Positions 27,453-36,137 of a DNA stretch of 64,000 bases are shown one piece after another. The DNA lies in contig CAWDGB010000005.1 in NCBI GenBank assembly GCA_963801715.1, positions 124,001 to 188,000 of the forward strand, given 5' to 3'. The stretch is from CAVVJA01 sp963801715 (GTDB taxonomy: Bacteria > Actinomycetota > Actinomycetes > Mycobacteriales > Jatrophihabitantaceae). The notes beneath the pieces were generated by a model that saw only the letters and a program-made list of their open reading frames with translations, did no database searches and was not told the DNA's origin. Numbering within the stretch: position 1 is the first letter of the stretch; every line of letters begins with the position of its first letter. Made by a program: the position numbers and the translations under genes.

Positions 27453-27743
27453 ATGCGCCATTACGAAGTCATGGTCATCCTCGATCCGAATCTCGAGGAA
27501 CGCACCATCGCGCCGTCGCTCGACACGTTCCTTAACGTCGTCAAGAAGGACGGCGGCACGGTCGAAAAGGTCGACATCTGGGGCAAGCGCCGGCTGGCGT
27601 ACGAGATCGACAAGCACGCCGAGGGCATCTACGCCGTCATCGACGTGCAGGCCGAGCCGGCGTCCGTGCTCGAACTCGACCGTCAGCTCAATCTCAACGA
27701 GTCGGTGCTGCGGACGAAGGTCCTGCGGCCGGAAGCGCGGTAG
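27453..27743 (+). CDS. rpsF: Ribosomal protein bS6
   Basis: 96 aa, full length, beginning MRHYEVMVILDPNLEERTI and containing the conserved GKRRLAYEIDKHAEGIY. Binds 16S rRNA in the 30S platform with bS18. AGGAGGGG at 27435-27442 marks the ATG at 27453. First gene of rpsF-ssb-rpsR-rplI. Confidence 0.97.
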   Translation: MRHYEVMVILDPNLEERTIAPSLDTFLNVVKKDGGTVEKVDIWGKRRLAYEIDKHAEGIYAVIDVQAEPASVLELDRQLNLNESVLRTKVLRPEAR

Positions 27744-27745
27744 CT

Positions 27746-28234
27746 ATGGCTGGCGACACTGTCATCACCGTGGTTGGCAACCTGACCGCCGACCCGGAAC
27801 TTCGATTCACCCCCTCGGGCGCTGCAGTCGCGTCGTTCACGATCGCGTCCACGCCCCGCCAGTTCGACCGCAACACCAATGAATGGAAGGACGGCGAGGC
27901 GCTCTTCCTACGGTGCTCCATCTGGCGTCAAGCCGCGGAGAACGTCGCCGAGTCGCTGCAACGCGGCATGCGCGTTGTCGCGCAGGGCCGGCTCAAGCAA
28001 CGATCATTCGAAACCAGGGAAGGCGAAAAGCGCACCGTCATCGAACTTGATGTCGACGAGGTCGGCCCCTCGCTGCGCTACGCCACGGCGAAGGTGAACC
28101 GCACGCAGCGCGGCTCCACATCTGGCGGTTTCGGCTCGTCCGGATCGGCGGGCGGCGACGCTGTCGAGGATCCGTGGGGTACCCCGGCGCCGGCGTCTGG
28201 TGGCGGCGGATTCTCCGACGAGCCGCCTTTCTAA
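27746..28234 (+). CDS. ssb: Single-stranded DNA-binding protein
   Basis: 162 aa. OB-fold domain at 1-115 (DTVITVVGNLTADPELRFTP, WRQAAENVAESLQRGMRVVA). A Gly/Ser-rich linker follows, then the acidic-aromatic tip DEPPF that recruits partner proteins. Starts two bases after rpsF. As in other actinobacteria it sits between rpsF and rpsR. Confidence 0.97.
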   Translation: MAGDTVITVVGNLTADPELRFTPSGAAVASFTIASTPRQFDRNTNEWKDGEALFLRCSIWRQAAENVAESLQRGMRVVAQGRLKQRSFETREGEKRTVIELDVDEVGPSLRYATAKVNRTQRGSTSGGFGSSGSAGGDAVEDPWGTPAPASGGGGFSDEPPF

Positions 28235-28316
28235 CGCATCGGACCGACACCAGAATCTGTGAATCTTGACGACGGTCTGCCGTCGTCGCGCAAGAATGAA
28301 ACGAGCGGAGCACACC

Positions 28317-28553
28317 ATGCCGAAACCACCTGTTCGCAAGCCGAAAAAGAAGCAGAACCCGCTGCTCGCGGCCAAGATCGACTACATCGACTACAAGGAC
28401 ACCACCCTGCTGCGAAAGTTCATCTCGGATCGTGGCAAGATCCGGGCGCGCCGGGTTACCGGTGTTAGCGCCCAGCAACAGCGGGAGATCGCCAAGGCGA
28501 TCAAGAACGCACGCGAGATGGCGCTATTGCCGTACACCTCGACGGCGCGCTGA
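28317..28553 (+). CDS. rpsR: Ribosomal protein bS18
   Basis: 78 aa beginning MPKPPVRKPKKKQNPLLAAK, with the conserved IDYKDTTLLRKFISDRGKIR and TGVSAQQQREIAKAIKNARE. Partner of bS6. ATG 28317 has GCGGAG about seven bases upstream; an earlier in-frame ATG at 28266 lacks homology. No CxxC pair, so this is the zinc-free form. Confidence 0.95.
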   Translation: MPKPPVRKPKKKQNPLLAAKIDYIDYKDTTLLRKFISDRGKIRARRVTGVSAQQQREIAKAIKNAREMALLPYTSTAR

Positions 28554-28564
28554 GGGGCCATGTC

Positions 28565-29011
28565 ATGAAGCTCATATTGACCCGCGAGGTCGCGGGTCTT
28601 GGCCTCGCCGGCGACATCGTCGAGGTCGCCGACGGCTACGGCCGAAACTTCCTCGTACCCCGTGGCTCCGCGATCCTGTGGAGCAAGGGCGCCGAGAAGC
28701 AGATCACCCAGATCAAGCGAGCTCGCGACGCCCGGGAGATTCGCGACCTGGGCCACGCCCGTGAGATCAGGTCCGACCTGGAGAAGCTCAACGTCACCCT
28801 CGGCGCACGTGCCGGCGAAGGTGGTCGGCTGTTCGGTTCGATCACCTCGACTGACGTCGCGGCGGCCGTCAAGGACGCGGGCGGCCCGCTGCTGGATCGC
28901 AAGCGTATCCGCCTGCCCGGTCACATCAAGTCGACCGGATTGCACACCGTGACCGTCGAGTTGCATCCCGACGTCGTGGCGTCGATTCCGCTCACTGTCA
29001 CGCCTCTTTGA
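28565..29011 (+). CDS. rplI: Ribosomal protein bL9
   Basis: 148 aa. Begins MKLILTREVAGLGLAGDIVE, continues DGYGRNFLVPRGSAI (N-terminal rRNA-binding domain), a long central helix, and a C-terminal domain (LFGSITSTDVAAAVKDAG). Twelve bases after rpsR. Last gene before a terminator-like hairpin. Confidence 0.96.
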   Translation: MKLILTREVAGLGLAGDIVEVADGYGRNFLVPRGSAILWSKGAEKQITQIKRARDAREIRDLGHAREIRSDLEKLNVTLGARAGEGGRLFGSITSTDVAAAVKDAGGPLLDRKRIRLPGHIKSTGLHTVTVELHPDVVASIPLTVTPL

Positions 29012-29022
29012 CCCCTCGAGTC

Positions 29023-29065
29023 GGGACCGGCCAGCTTGCGCTTCCGCGCACCCGGCCGGTCTCCC
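29023..29065 (+). terminator. Probable terminator of the rpsF-rplI operon
   Basis: GGGACCGGCC (29023-29032) pairs with GGCCGGTCTCCC (29054-29065) with one bulged base, then a short C/T-rich run. It begins 12 bases after the rplI stop. Confidence 0.7.
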
Positions 29066-29429
29066 TCCTTCTGTTCGGCCAGGCCGCTCCCGGAGGGGTG
29101 CGTGGCAAGCAAGATCACTGCGCAAGAAATATTCCTCCACAGCCGGTGGACGAGGAATCCCGCATGATTGCTGGCTAGTTCCGTCTTGCGTCCAGCAATT
29201 CACACGGCCGTCCACAGCTGGTCTACAAGCCGGACAGCATGGCCCACAGCCTTGTCCACAGCTAGGTACACAAGCCCACTTGTGAGCCAACCATGCGCCA
29301 CCTACGGTGTCCACGGGTCGGCTGCGCGGAACACCGTGGCGAAATCGTCAGAGGGTCCCGATACACCTTCTCGTGTACTCACCGCGATTGATTCCTGCTC
29401 GGTTGACCTGGGGGGAGGGGGCGGGCTCA
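29066..29429 (+). promoter_or_regulatory. Long dnaB leader with DnaA-box-like sites
   Basis: 364 bases without a gene. TTGTCCACA at 29252-29260 is an exact DnaA-box variant of the type used by high-GC actinobacteria. CCGTCCACA at 29208-29216 and several other TCCACA or CCACAG words lie nearby. A 16-bp palindrome, CACAAG-CCCA-CTTGTG, lies at 29269-29284. The region probably carries the dnaB promoter; DnaA control is an inference. Confidence 0.45.
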
Positions 29430-30803
29430 TTGGCACTCGCTGACGACACCCGGGTCGTGGCCGGCGGGCTGGATCGCACGCCTCCGCAGGACATCGCCGC
29501 GGAGCAAGGCGTGCTCGGCGGCATGTTGCTGTCCAAGGACGCGATCGCCGACGTCGTCGAAGTACTGCGCCCGACGGACTTCTATCGTCCGGCTCACCAG
29601 CTTGTCTACGACGCCATCCTCGATCTCTATGGCCGCGGTGAGCCGGCGGACGCGCTCACGGTGACCAACGAGCTGACCCGGTCGGGGCAGCTCGCCCGAG
29701 TGGGCGGAGCGGTCTACCTGCACACCCTGCTCTCGACTGTGCCGACGGCGGCCAACGCTGGGTACTACGCACAGATCGTCGCCGAACGCGCCGTGCTCCG
29801 GCGACTCGTGACGGCCGGGACGCGCATCGTCCAGATGGGATATGACACCGCCAGCGGGGCGGGAGGCATCGTGGGCAGCGTCGACGACGTCGTCGATCGC
29901 GCGCAGGCGGAGATCTACGACGTCACCGAGCGACGCACCAGCGAGGACTACGTCCACATCGAGTCACTGCTGCAGGGAACGATGGACGAGATCGATCGCA
30001 TCTCGGCCACGGGTGGAATTGGGACCGGGATTCCGACTGGGTTCAGCCGCCTGGACGAGATCACCAACGGTCTCCACGCCGGACAGATGATCACCGTCGC
30101 CGGCCGTCCTGGATCCGGCAAGTCGACCCTGGCCTTGGACTTCGCGCGGTCGGCCGCGGTCAAACACCGTAAGCCGACCGTCATTTTCTCCCTGGAGATG
30201 GGCAAACTCGAATTGATGATGCGGCTGTTCTCGGCCGAAGCGTCGGTGCCGCTGCGCAATATGCGTTCCGGTCACATGGCGGATCAGGATTGGCAGCGCA
30301 TGGCTCGCCGAGCCGGCGAACTGGCCGAAGCGCCGCTCTATCTCGATGACTCGCCCAACCTGACGATGATGGAGATCCGGGCCAAGGCCCGCCGGCTGCG
30401 TCAGCGCCACGACCTACAGCTGATCATCATCGACTACCTGCAACTCATGACCAGCGGCAAGCGCGTCGAATCGCGTCAGCAAGAGGTCAGCGAATTCTCC
30501 CGCGCGATCAAGCTGCTCGCGAAGGAGCTGGATCTGCCCGTAGTTGCGCTCTCGCAGCTGAACCGTGGTCCGGAGCAGCGCACCGACAAGAAGCCGTTGC
30601 TCGCCGACCTTCGCGAATCCGGTTCTATCGAACAGGATTCCGACCTCGTGCTGCTCGTGCACCGTGAGGACATGTACGAGCGAGAATCACCCCGAGCCGG
30701 GGAAGCCGACATCATCATCGCCAAGCACCGCAACGGACCTACCGCGACGATCCAGGTCGCGTTCCAGGGCCATCTCAGCCGGTTCGCCGACATGCCAGAC
30801 TGA
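29430..30803 (+). CDS. dnaB: Replicative DNA helicase DnaB
   Basis: 457 aa from TTG 29430, chosen because GGGGGAGGGG lies nine bases upstream and homology begins at PPQDIAAEQGVLGGMLLSKD. N-terminal primase-interaction domain to about 160, then a RecA-like motor: Walker A AGRPGSGKSTLAL near 225, Walker B LIIIDYLQLM and arginine-finger region KHRNGPTATIQV. No intein interrupts the Walker A or later motifs, unlike M. tuberculosis dnaB. Forms the hexameric fork helicase. Confidence 0.95.
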   Translation: MALADDTRVVAGGLDRTPPQDIAAEQGVLGGMLLSKDAIADVVEVLRPTDFYRPAHQLVYDAILDLYGRGEPADALTVTNELTRSGQLARVGGAVYLHTLLSTVPTAANAGYYAQIVAERAVLRRLVTAGTRIVQMGYDTASGAGGIVGSVDDVVDRAQAEIYDVTERRTSEDYVHIESLLQGTMDEIDRISATGGIGTGIPTGFSRLDEITNGLHAGQMITVAGRPGSGKSTLALDFARSAAVKHRKPTVIFSLEMGKLELMMRLFSAEASVPLRNMRSGHMADQDWQRMARRAGELAEAPLYLDDSPNLTMMEIRAKARRLRQRHDLQLIIIDYLQLMTSGKRVESRQQEVSEFSRAIKLLAKELDLPVVALSQLNRGPEQRTDKKPLLADLRESGSIEQDSDLVLLVHREDMYERESPRAGEADIIIAKHRNGPTATIQVAFQGHLSRFADMPD

Positions 30804-30854
30804 TCAACCCGGGGCACTCGACCGGCCGGGTACGCCTACGGAGGTTGATGCATC

Positions 30855-31988
30855 GTGACCGGGGCTGATGCGGCGATCGACGATGTCGCGATCGCACGGT
30901 GGAGGTTGCGCACCCAGCGTCTGGTCGCGCCGTTCGCCGGATCCGCTCACGATGTGATCCGGTCTTTGCTCGCGGTGCAGGCCGAGAATCCAGGTCAGGC
31001 AGAGTGGGCGGTTGCCGCGCGGACGCGGCGACGTGATCCGTCCGATCTGGCCACGCTCCTCGACCAGGGAAAGGTCTTGCGGACCCACGTCCTGCGGCCG
31101 ACCTGGCATTTCGTCTGCGCAGCCGACCTCGGCTGGTTGCTCGACCTCACTGGACCTCGGGTGCAACGGGTGACTGGCAACCAGTTGCGCTCCGTGCATG
31201 GGCTCGACGATGCTGCTATCGACCGGGCGATGTCGGTGGTCGTCGAGGCGATCGGCGCGAAGGGTGAGCTGACCCGATCGAAGCTGACCGAGGAGCTGAC
31301 ATCGCGCGGGGTGAGCGGGCACGCGCCTTCCGCCGGTAGTCAATTCGTCATGATTCTGCTTGCGCATGCAGAGCTGGCCGGGCTGATCTGCAGCGGTCGC
31401 AGGGTCGGCGGCGAGCACACCTACGCCAGGCTCGGCGACCGCATCCCGTCCACACACCGGCTTGATCGCGAGGAGGCTCTTCGTGAACTCGCGCTCCGTT
31501 ATGCGAGCGGTCATGGACCGGCGACCGAACGGGACCTTGCCTATTGGGCCAGCCTCACGCTCGGTGATGCCCGGCGCGGCCTCGACGCCGCGCAGGGCCG
31601 GCTGGAACGCTTCGACCACGACGGTCGGACCTATTGGCACGCACCTGGCCAAGCCCCACCAGCGGACCCCACCCCGTCGCAGCCTAGAGGACATCTGCTG
31701 CAGATCCTCGACGAGTCCTACCGCGGCTACCAAGACTCGCGCTGGGTTCTCGACGCCGCGGGAATCGTCCCCCGCTCCCGCGAACCAGCCATCGGGATGG
31801 CGCTCGTAGACGGACAGCTCGTTGCGATGGCCCGCCGCACGGTGAGTGCGGAGCGCGTGGGTTTCGACGTGCATCCCTACCGACCGTTGCGATCAGCAGA
31901 AATCGATGCGCTCAGGGAGGCCGCCGACCGTTACGGTGAGTTCTTGGGCCGAGAGCCGGACATCACCATTCGCCCCGCCTCGAGATAG
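30855..31988 (+). CDS. Winged-helix protein of the AlkZ/YcaQ DNA glycosylase superfamily
   Basis: 377 aa. The start RWRLRTQRLVAPFAGSAHDV followed by LLAVQAENPGQAEWAVAART matches the HTH_42 (AlkZ-like) family, in which a QxQ or QxD motif removes bulky alkylated bases; here it reads QAE. THVLRPTWHFVCAADLGWLL near 75-95 is the next family block. GTG 30855 start. No operon partner: dnaB precedes by 51 bp. Glycosylase activity is possible but many actinobacterial paralogues are untested. Confidence 0.75.
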   Translation: MTGADAAIDDVAIARWRLRTQRLVAPFAGSAHDVIRSLLAVQAENPGQAEWAVAARTRRRDPSDLATLLDQGKVLRTHVLRPTWHFVCAADLGWLLDLTGPRVQRVTGNQLRSVHGLDDAAIDRAMSVVVEAIGAKGELTRSKLTEELTSRGVSGHAPSAGSQFVMILLAHAELAGLICSGRRVGGEHTYARLGDRIPSTHRLDREEALRELALRYASGHGPATERDLAYWASLTLGDARRGLDAAQGRLERFDHDGRTYWHAPGQAPPADPTPSQPRGHLLQILDESYRGYQDSRWVLDAAGIVPRSREPAIGMALVDGQLVAMARRTVSAERVGFDVHPYRPLRSAEIDALREAADRYGEFLGREPDITIRPASR

Positions 31989-31993
31989 CGGTC

Positions 31994-32041
31994 GTGATCT
32001 TGGACTTATAGCCTTGGGGCACCGGTAAGTCAAAGATCATC
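31994..32041. repeat. Dispersed palindromic repeat, copy 3
   Basis: Left arm GTGATCTTGGACTTAT (31994-32009); right arm GTAAGTCAAAGATCAT (32025-32040). It starts five bases after the stop of the AlkZ-like gene. Confidence 0.85.
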
Positions 32042-32162
32042 GCCAGAAGTCTCAGCCGTCTCGGTTTACGTGACTGACATAAGGCGAATGACCCATGCGG
32101 TTCCAGCCGAATGGATGTATCGCCGGATGCGGCCGAAGCAGCCAACTGCCTAGCGTGCGGTC

Positions 32163-32519
32163 ATGGCCATGGTCAGCCTTCCGACGCTCGCCGGGATCGC
32201 CTCAACGGTGATCTTCGCGGCGAGCACGCTGCCCATGCTGGTCAAGGCCTATCGGTCCCGTGATCTGAGGTCCTACAGCCTCGGCAACATCGTGCTGGCC
32301 AACGTCGGCAATTCCGTGCACTCGATCTACGTGTACAGCCTGCCGCCGGGGCCGGTCTGGCTGCTGCATTCGTTCTACCTCGTGAGCACCGCGCTGATGT
32401 TGGGCTGGTACCTCCGCTACGGGCTGCGGAAATCCACCCATGCGGACGCGCACGAGATGGGTGGATCGGCCGACGCGGCGACCGCCCCCGGATTCCTAGC
32501 GTCTCCTCATACCGGATGA
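32163..32519 (+). CDS. PQ-loop / SemiSWEET-like small membrane protein
   Basis: 118 aa with three membrane helices (about 6-24, 42-58, 66-84). STLPMLVKAYRSRDLRSYSL near 20-40 is the PQ-loop-type motif. SemiSWEET proteins dimerise to carry sugars, but this short form could transport something else. It ends 12 bases before the flavin monooxygenase gene, so the two may be co-transcribed. Confidence 0.7.
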   Translation: MAMVSLPTLAGIASTVIFAASTLPMLVKAYRSRDLRSYSLGNIVLANVGNSVHSIYVYSLPPGPVWLLHSFYLVSTALMLGWYLRYGLRKSTHADAHEMGGSADAATAPGFLASPHTG

Positions 32520-32531
32520 GGAGGACACCCA

Positions 32532-33632
32532 ATGAACACCCAGCACATCGAGACGCTGATCATCGGAGGCGGGCAAGCCGGGCTTGCCACCGGCTACCAC
32601 CTCAAGCGTCGTGGCCGCGCGCTGCTCATCATCGACGCAAACGCGCGGGTCGGCGACAACTGGCGGCAGCAGTGGGACACGTTGCGCCTGTACACGCCGG
32701 CGAAGTACGACCGGCTCCCGGGCCTGCCGTTCCCCGCGGCCAGCTGGCACTGCCCGCAGAAGGACGAGGTCGGCGATTATCTGGAACGGTATGCGCTGCA
32801 CTTCGACCTTCCGGTGCGGACCAGCACCCGGGTGGAACGCCTCGAGGCGCGGCCAGGCGGTGGGTACCTCGCGAAGCTCGGCAACGAGGTGATCAGCTGC
32901 GAGAACGTGGTGGTTGCCACCGGCACCTTTGGCCGGACGCCGAATGTACCTGGATTCGCGGCCGACCTCGAGCCATCGATCCAGCAGCTGCACTCCAGCC
33001 AGTACCGGCGGCCGGCCCAGCTTCCACCCGGACCTGTTCTGGTCGTCGGCGCGTCCCATTCGGGGCTGGACATCGCCTACGAGCTTGCCGAGTCCCGCGA
33101 AACAATCCTGTGCGGCCCGGATCGCGGCAACATCCCGTTCCGCCCGGAATCCCGCCGGGCTCACGTGCTCATGCCCGTTGCCGTGTTCGCGTTCAAGCAC
33201 GTGCTAACCCGGCGTACACCGATGGGCCGCAAGGAAATGCAGGACGTGCGGTTCCACGGCGGACCCGCCTTCCGGATCAAACGGGATGACCTGGTCCGCC
33301 GCGGGGTGATCCGCAACGAGGCCCGGATGACTGGGGTAATCGACGGGCGCCCCCAGCTGGCCGACGGCACCGTCCTCGATGTGACCAACGTGGTGTGGTG
33401 CACAGGCTTCAAGCAAGTGTTCGACTGGATCCGCCTGCCGGTCCTGGATGAGCAGGGCTGGCCGGTGGAGTACCGCGGCGTTGTCGACGCCGCGCCAGGG
33501 CTCTACTTCTGCGGCCTGTCGTTCCAGTACGCGTTCAGCTCGATGGTGTTCCCCGGCATCAGTCGAGATGCTGACTACGTCGCGCGCCAGATTGTCGCCC
33601 ATGCGCCAACTGTGAATAGGGCGGCCGCCTGA
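32532..33632 (+). CDS. Flavin-dependent monooxygenase (FMO/CzcO-like)
   Basis: 366 aa. FAD-binding GGGQAGLATGYHL at 11-23, ATG-type motif VVATGTFGRTPNVPGF near 126, second nucleotide (NADPH) site VVGASHSGLDIAYEL near 170, and a C-terminal CTGFKQVFDWIRLP. Group B-type monooxygenases insert one oxygen atom into organic substrates; the substrate is unknown. A LuxR-type regulator follows 35 bases later on the same strand. Confidence 0.82.
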   Translation: MNTQHIETLIIGGGQAGLATGYHLKRRGRALLIIDANARVGDNWRQQWDTLRLYTPAKYDRLPGLPFPAASWHCPQKDEVGDYLERYALHFDLPVRTSTRVERLEARPGGGYLAKLGNEVISCENVVVATGTFGRTPNVPGFAADLEPSIQQLHSSQYRRPAQLPPGPVLVVGASHSGLDIAYELAESRETILCGPDRGNIPFRPESRRAHVLMPVAVFAFKHVLTRRTPMGRKEMQDVRFHGGPAFRIKRDDLVRRGVIRNEARMTGVIDGRPQLADGTVLDVTNVVWCTGFKQVFDWIRLPVLDEQGWPVEYRGVVDAAPGLYFCGLSFQYAFSSMVFPGISRDADYVARQIVAHAPTVNRAAA

Positions 33633-33667
33633 CCGATCGCCAGTACGCTCTATCCGGACGGTGCGCG

Positions 33668-35293
33668 ATGGGCGTGGTCGAGGAGCTGATCCGAGCCCGC
33701 GAGGCCTACGACCGCCGCGAGTGGCTGGCGGCCTACAGCGGGCTGTCCGACGTTGCCCAGGATGAGCTCACGCCAGACGATTTCGGCCAACTCGCCACCG
33801 CGGCCTACCTGCTCGGCCGCCGCAATAACTGCGTGCAAGCACTGCAGCGCGCATATCAGCTCAACGTCGACGCCGGTGACGCACTAGCCGCGGTGCGCAG
33901 CGCCTTCTGGCTGGCCTTGGTTCTGCTCAATAGCGGAGAGACGGCCATCGGCGGCGGCTGGGTCGCCCGCGCGCACCGGCTACTCGCCGAGATCGACGGC
34001 GACGTGGTCGAGCGCGGTTATGTGCTCATGCACGCCATGTACCGAGACATCTTCGCCGGCGACTTCGATACCGCCAGCGAGCTGGCCGACCAGATCACTG
34101 ACTACGGACACCGCTACCGGGACCCGGACCTCACGGCGATGGGGCTGTCCTGCCAGGGCCGGATGCGCCTGTATACCGGTCGCGTCGCGGACGGGCTATC
34201 GCTGCTTGACGAGTCAATGGTCGGCGTCGCGGCCGGCGAGGTATCCATCATCTTCGCCGGGAATATCTACTGTTCCATGATCGAGGCCTGCCAGGAGATC
34301 GGGGACTTCGATCGTGCGGCGCGATGGACCGCGGCCCTGACGACGTGGTGTGCCGAGCAGCCCGGGCTGGTGCCATTCACCGGCCAGTGCGCGGTGCACC
34401 GCGGCCAGATCATGCGGGCGCAGGGTGCCTTCGACGAGGCCCTCACCGAGTTCGAGCTGTCCGTGCAGCGGTATCTCGCCGACCAGACGCCAGGTCCAGC
34501 CGGTGTCGCGATGGCCGAGCGCGGCGACGTGCTCCGCATCCGTGGCGACCTCGCCGGGGCTCACGAAGCCTACGACCAAGCGGTCGCCTTCGGCCACGAA
34601 CCGCAGCCTGGTCTCGTGCTGCTGTGGCTGGCCGAGGGCCGTACCGAAGCGGCAGTCGGGGCCATCCAACGGCTGCTCGGCGAGACACGCGACCCGGTAC
34701 ATCGCTCGCAACTGTTGCCAGCCGCGGTAGAGGTGCTGATGGCCACGCAACACCACAACGAGGCCGCCGACATTTGCGCCGAACTCGCATCCATCGCGGG
34801 TTCCTTCGGCTGCCCGTCGATACAGGCACGCGCTGATCACGCCGCCGCGCTCGTCGCCCTCGAGTCCGGCGATCCGGCGGCCGCAACCTCATGGCTGCGA
34901 CGGGCCCGCGCGGTCTGGGAGCGACTGGGCGCGCGGTACGAGACCGCGCGGTGCCGGGTGCTCCTCGGCCGCGCACTACGGGCCCTCGGCGACAGCGAGT
35001 CCGCCGCTACCGAGCTGGCCGCCGCGCGGCGCAGCTTCGCTGAACTGGGCGCGGCGCCGGCCGAGCGCGAAGCCGCCGCGCTGATGGCCACCGCGCACCC
35101 GGGCGGGCTTACTGAACGCGAGATCGAGGTGTTACGGCTTGTCGCGGCCGGGAAGACAAACCCGCAGATCGCCACGCTGCTCTTCCTGAGCGAGAAGACC
35201 GTTGCCCGACACCTGAGCAACATCTTCACCAAGCTCGACGTCACCTCACGCACCGCCGCGGCCGCCTTTGCCTTCGAACACCACATTATGTGA
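33668..35293 (+). CDS. LuxR-family regulator with TPR-like N-terminal region
   Basis: 541 aa. Residues 1-460 are mostly helical, Ala/Leu-rich and TPR-like, without a Walker A motif, so this is not a full LAL/MalT ATPase. The C-terminal HTH (about 477-540) reads GLTEREIEVLRLVAAGKTNP and then LFLSEKTVARHLSNIFTKLD, the GerE/LuxR DNA-binding fold. It probably controls the adjacent monooxygenase gene. Confidence 0.82.
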   Translation: MGVVEELIRAREAYDRREWLAAYSGLSDVAQDELTPDDFGQLATAAYLLGRRNNCVQALQRAYQLNVDAGDALAAVRSAFWLALVLLNSGETAIGGGWVARAHRLLAEIDGDVVERGYVLMHAMYRDIFAGDFDTASELADQITDYGHRYRDPDLTAMGLSCQGRMRLYTGRVADGLSLLDESMVGVAAGEVSIIFAGNIYCSMIEACQEIGDFDRAARWTAALTTWCAEQPGLVPFTGQCAVHRGQIMRAQGAFDEALTEFELSVQRYLADQTPGPAGVAMAERGDVLRIRGDLAGAHEAYDQAVAFGHEPQPGLVLLWLAEGRTEAAVGAIQRLLGETRDPVHRSQLLPAAVEVLMATQHHNEAADICAELASIAGSFGCPSIQARADHAAALVALESGDPAAATSWLRRARAVWERLGARYETARCRVLLGRALRALGDSESAATELAAARRSFAELGAAPAEREAAALMATAHPGGLTEREIEVLRLVAAGKTNPQIATLLFLSEKTVARHLSNIFTKLDVTSRTAAAAFAFEHHIM

Positions 35294-35382
35294 ACGGCCT
35301 ACGGCCACTCAGACACGGAACGGATTGGGCGGCCTGATCGCAGCCTGGCGTCGGCGCGCAGCCCGTCAGATTGGCGACGCAC

Positions 35383-36057
35383 TCACGAGTACGTGCGAGT
35401 TGCGTGGATGGCCGATGACTGCGATATCACGAACGGGCCGCCTGGGCCGCCGGCAAGACTGTCCGTAATGCATTCAACTTGAGGCACCACACATCTCGAA
35501 TCTCCAGTCGGGGGAGCGGCGTTCACCGCGACAACCCTGAGCGCGGAGATCGTTGGTTTGACCTCGATGTGCGTAGCCCAACCGCCATCTTCACGGACCT
35601 TGGCCGGGCCACCGACAAACCAGGGTCGCACCGAGTTCGACGATGCGGAGGACCCAGCGGCCATCACCGGTTGTGCGACGGCGTACACGGCTTGGCCGCC
35701 GCCGAGTCCGTGAACGACACCGGCAACGGTAACCATCTCGCCACCCGCAGACGTGGTGAACGAAACGGTGCGGATAACCAGTTCGAATTCATCGGCAGTT
35801 GATGTGGAACGCCCCTGGTTCAATCCGGATTGATCGCTGCCCGCTTCCTTGTCGCTCGTGGTAAACAGCACCAACAGCCCGGTGACGAGCGCCGCCACGA
35901 CGATTGCGGTAACTGCGAGCCAGGCGACCTTAGTTGCCGTCTTGTTGGTTTCACTAGGCCGTCTCCGGGCCCGGTGCCTCGCTCCCACGGGCAACCACCG
36001 TAGACGATGGTGGCAATCCCCTAAACCGTGGCGCCCGACCGGTCCGGTGTCCGCCAT
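35383..36057 (-). CDS. Hypothetical single-pass membrane protein
   Basis: 224 aa. A basic N-terminus, one strong membrane helix near 42-66 (KVAWLAVTAIVVAALVTGLL), and a soluble domain of about 155 residues outside. That domain has two late cysteines (RCVVPQVEC) that could form a disulfide. No family recognised. The start is uncertain; the first 30 residues are Arg/His-rich and may not be coding. Follows the HxlR-like gene on the same strand. Confidence 0.5.
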   Translation of the reverse strand: MADTGPVGRHGLGDCHHRLRWLPVGARHRARRRPSETNKTATKVAWLAVTAIVVAALVTGLLVLFTTSDKEAGSDQSGLNQGRSTSTADEFELVIRTVSFTTSAGGEMVTVAGVVHGLGGGQAVYAVAQPVMAAGSSASSNSVRPWFVGGPAKVREDGGWATHIEVKPTISALRVVAVNAAPPTGDSRCVVPQVECITDSLAGGPGGPFVISQSSAIHATRTYS

Positions 36058-36090
36058 TGCCGTCGACCCAGCCGGAAGCGGTTCCCTGAC

Positions 36091-36137
36091 GTGATCCTGA
36101 ACTAATGCTCTCTGGCGACGCTTAGCTCAAGATCATC
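36091..36137. repeat. Dispersed palindromic repeat, copy 4
   Basis: Left arm GTGATCCTGAACTAA (36091-36105), right arm TTAGCTCAAGATCATC (36122-36137). Compared with the other copies, both arms share the G-to-A and T-to-A changes, so they vary together. The element overlaps the 3' end of the HxlR-like gene and supplies its last codons and TAG. Confidence 0.75.
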
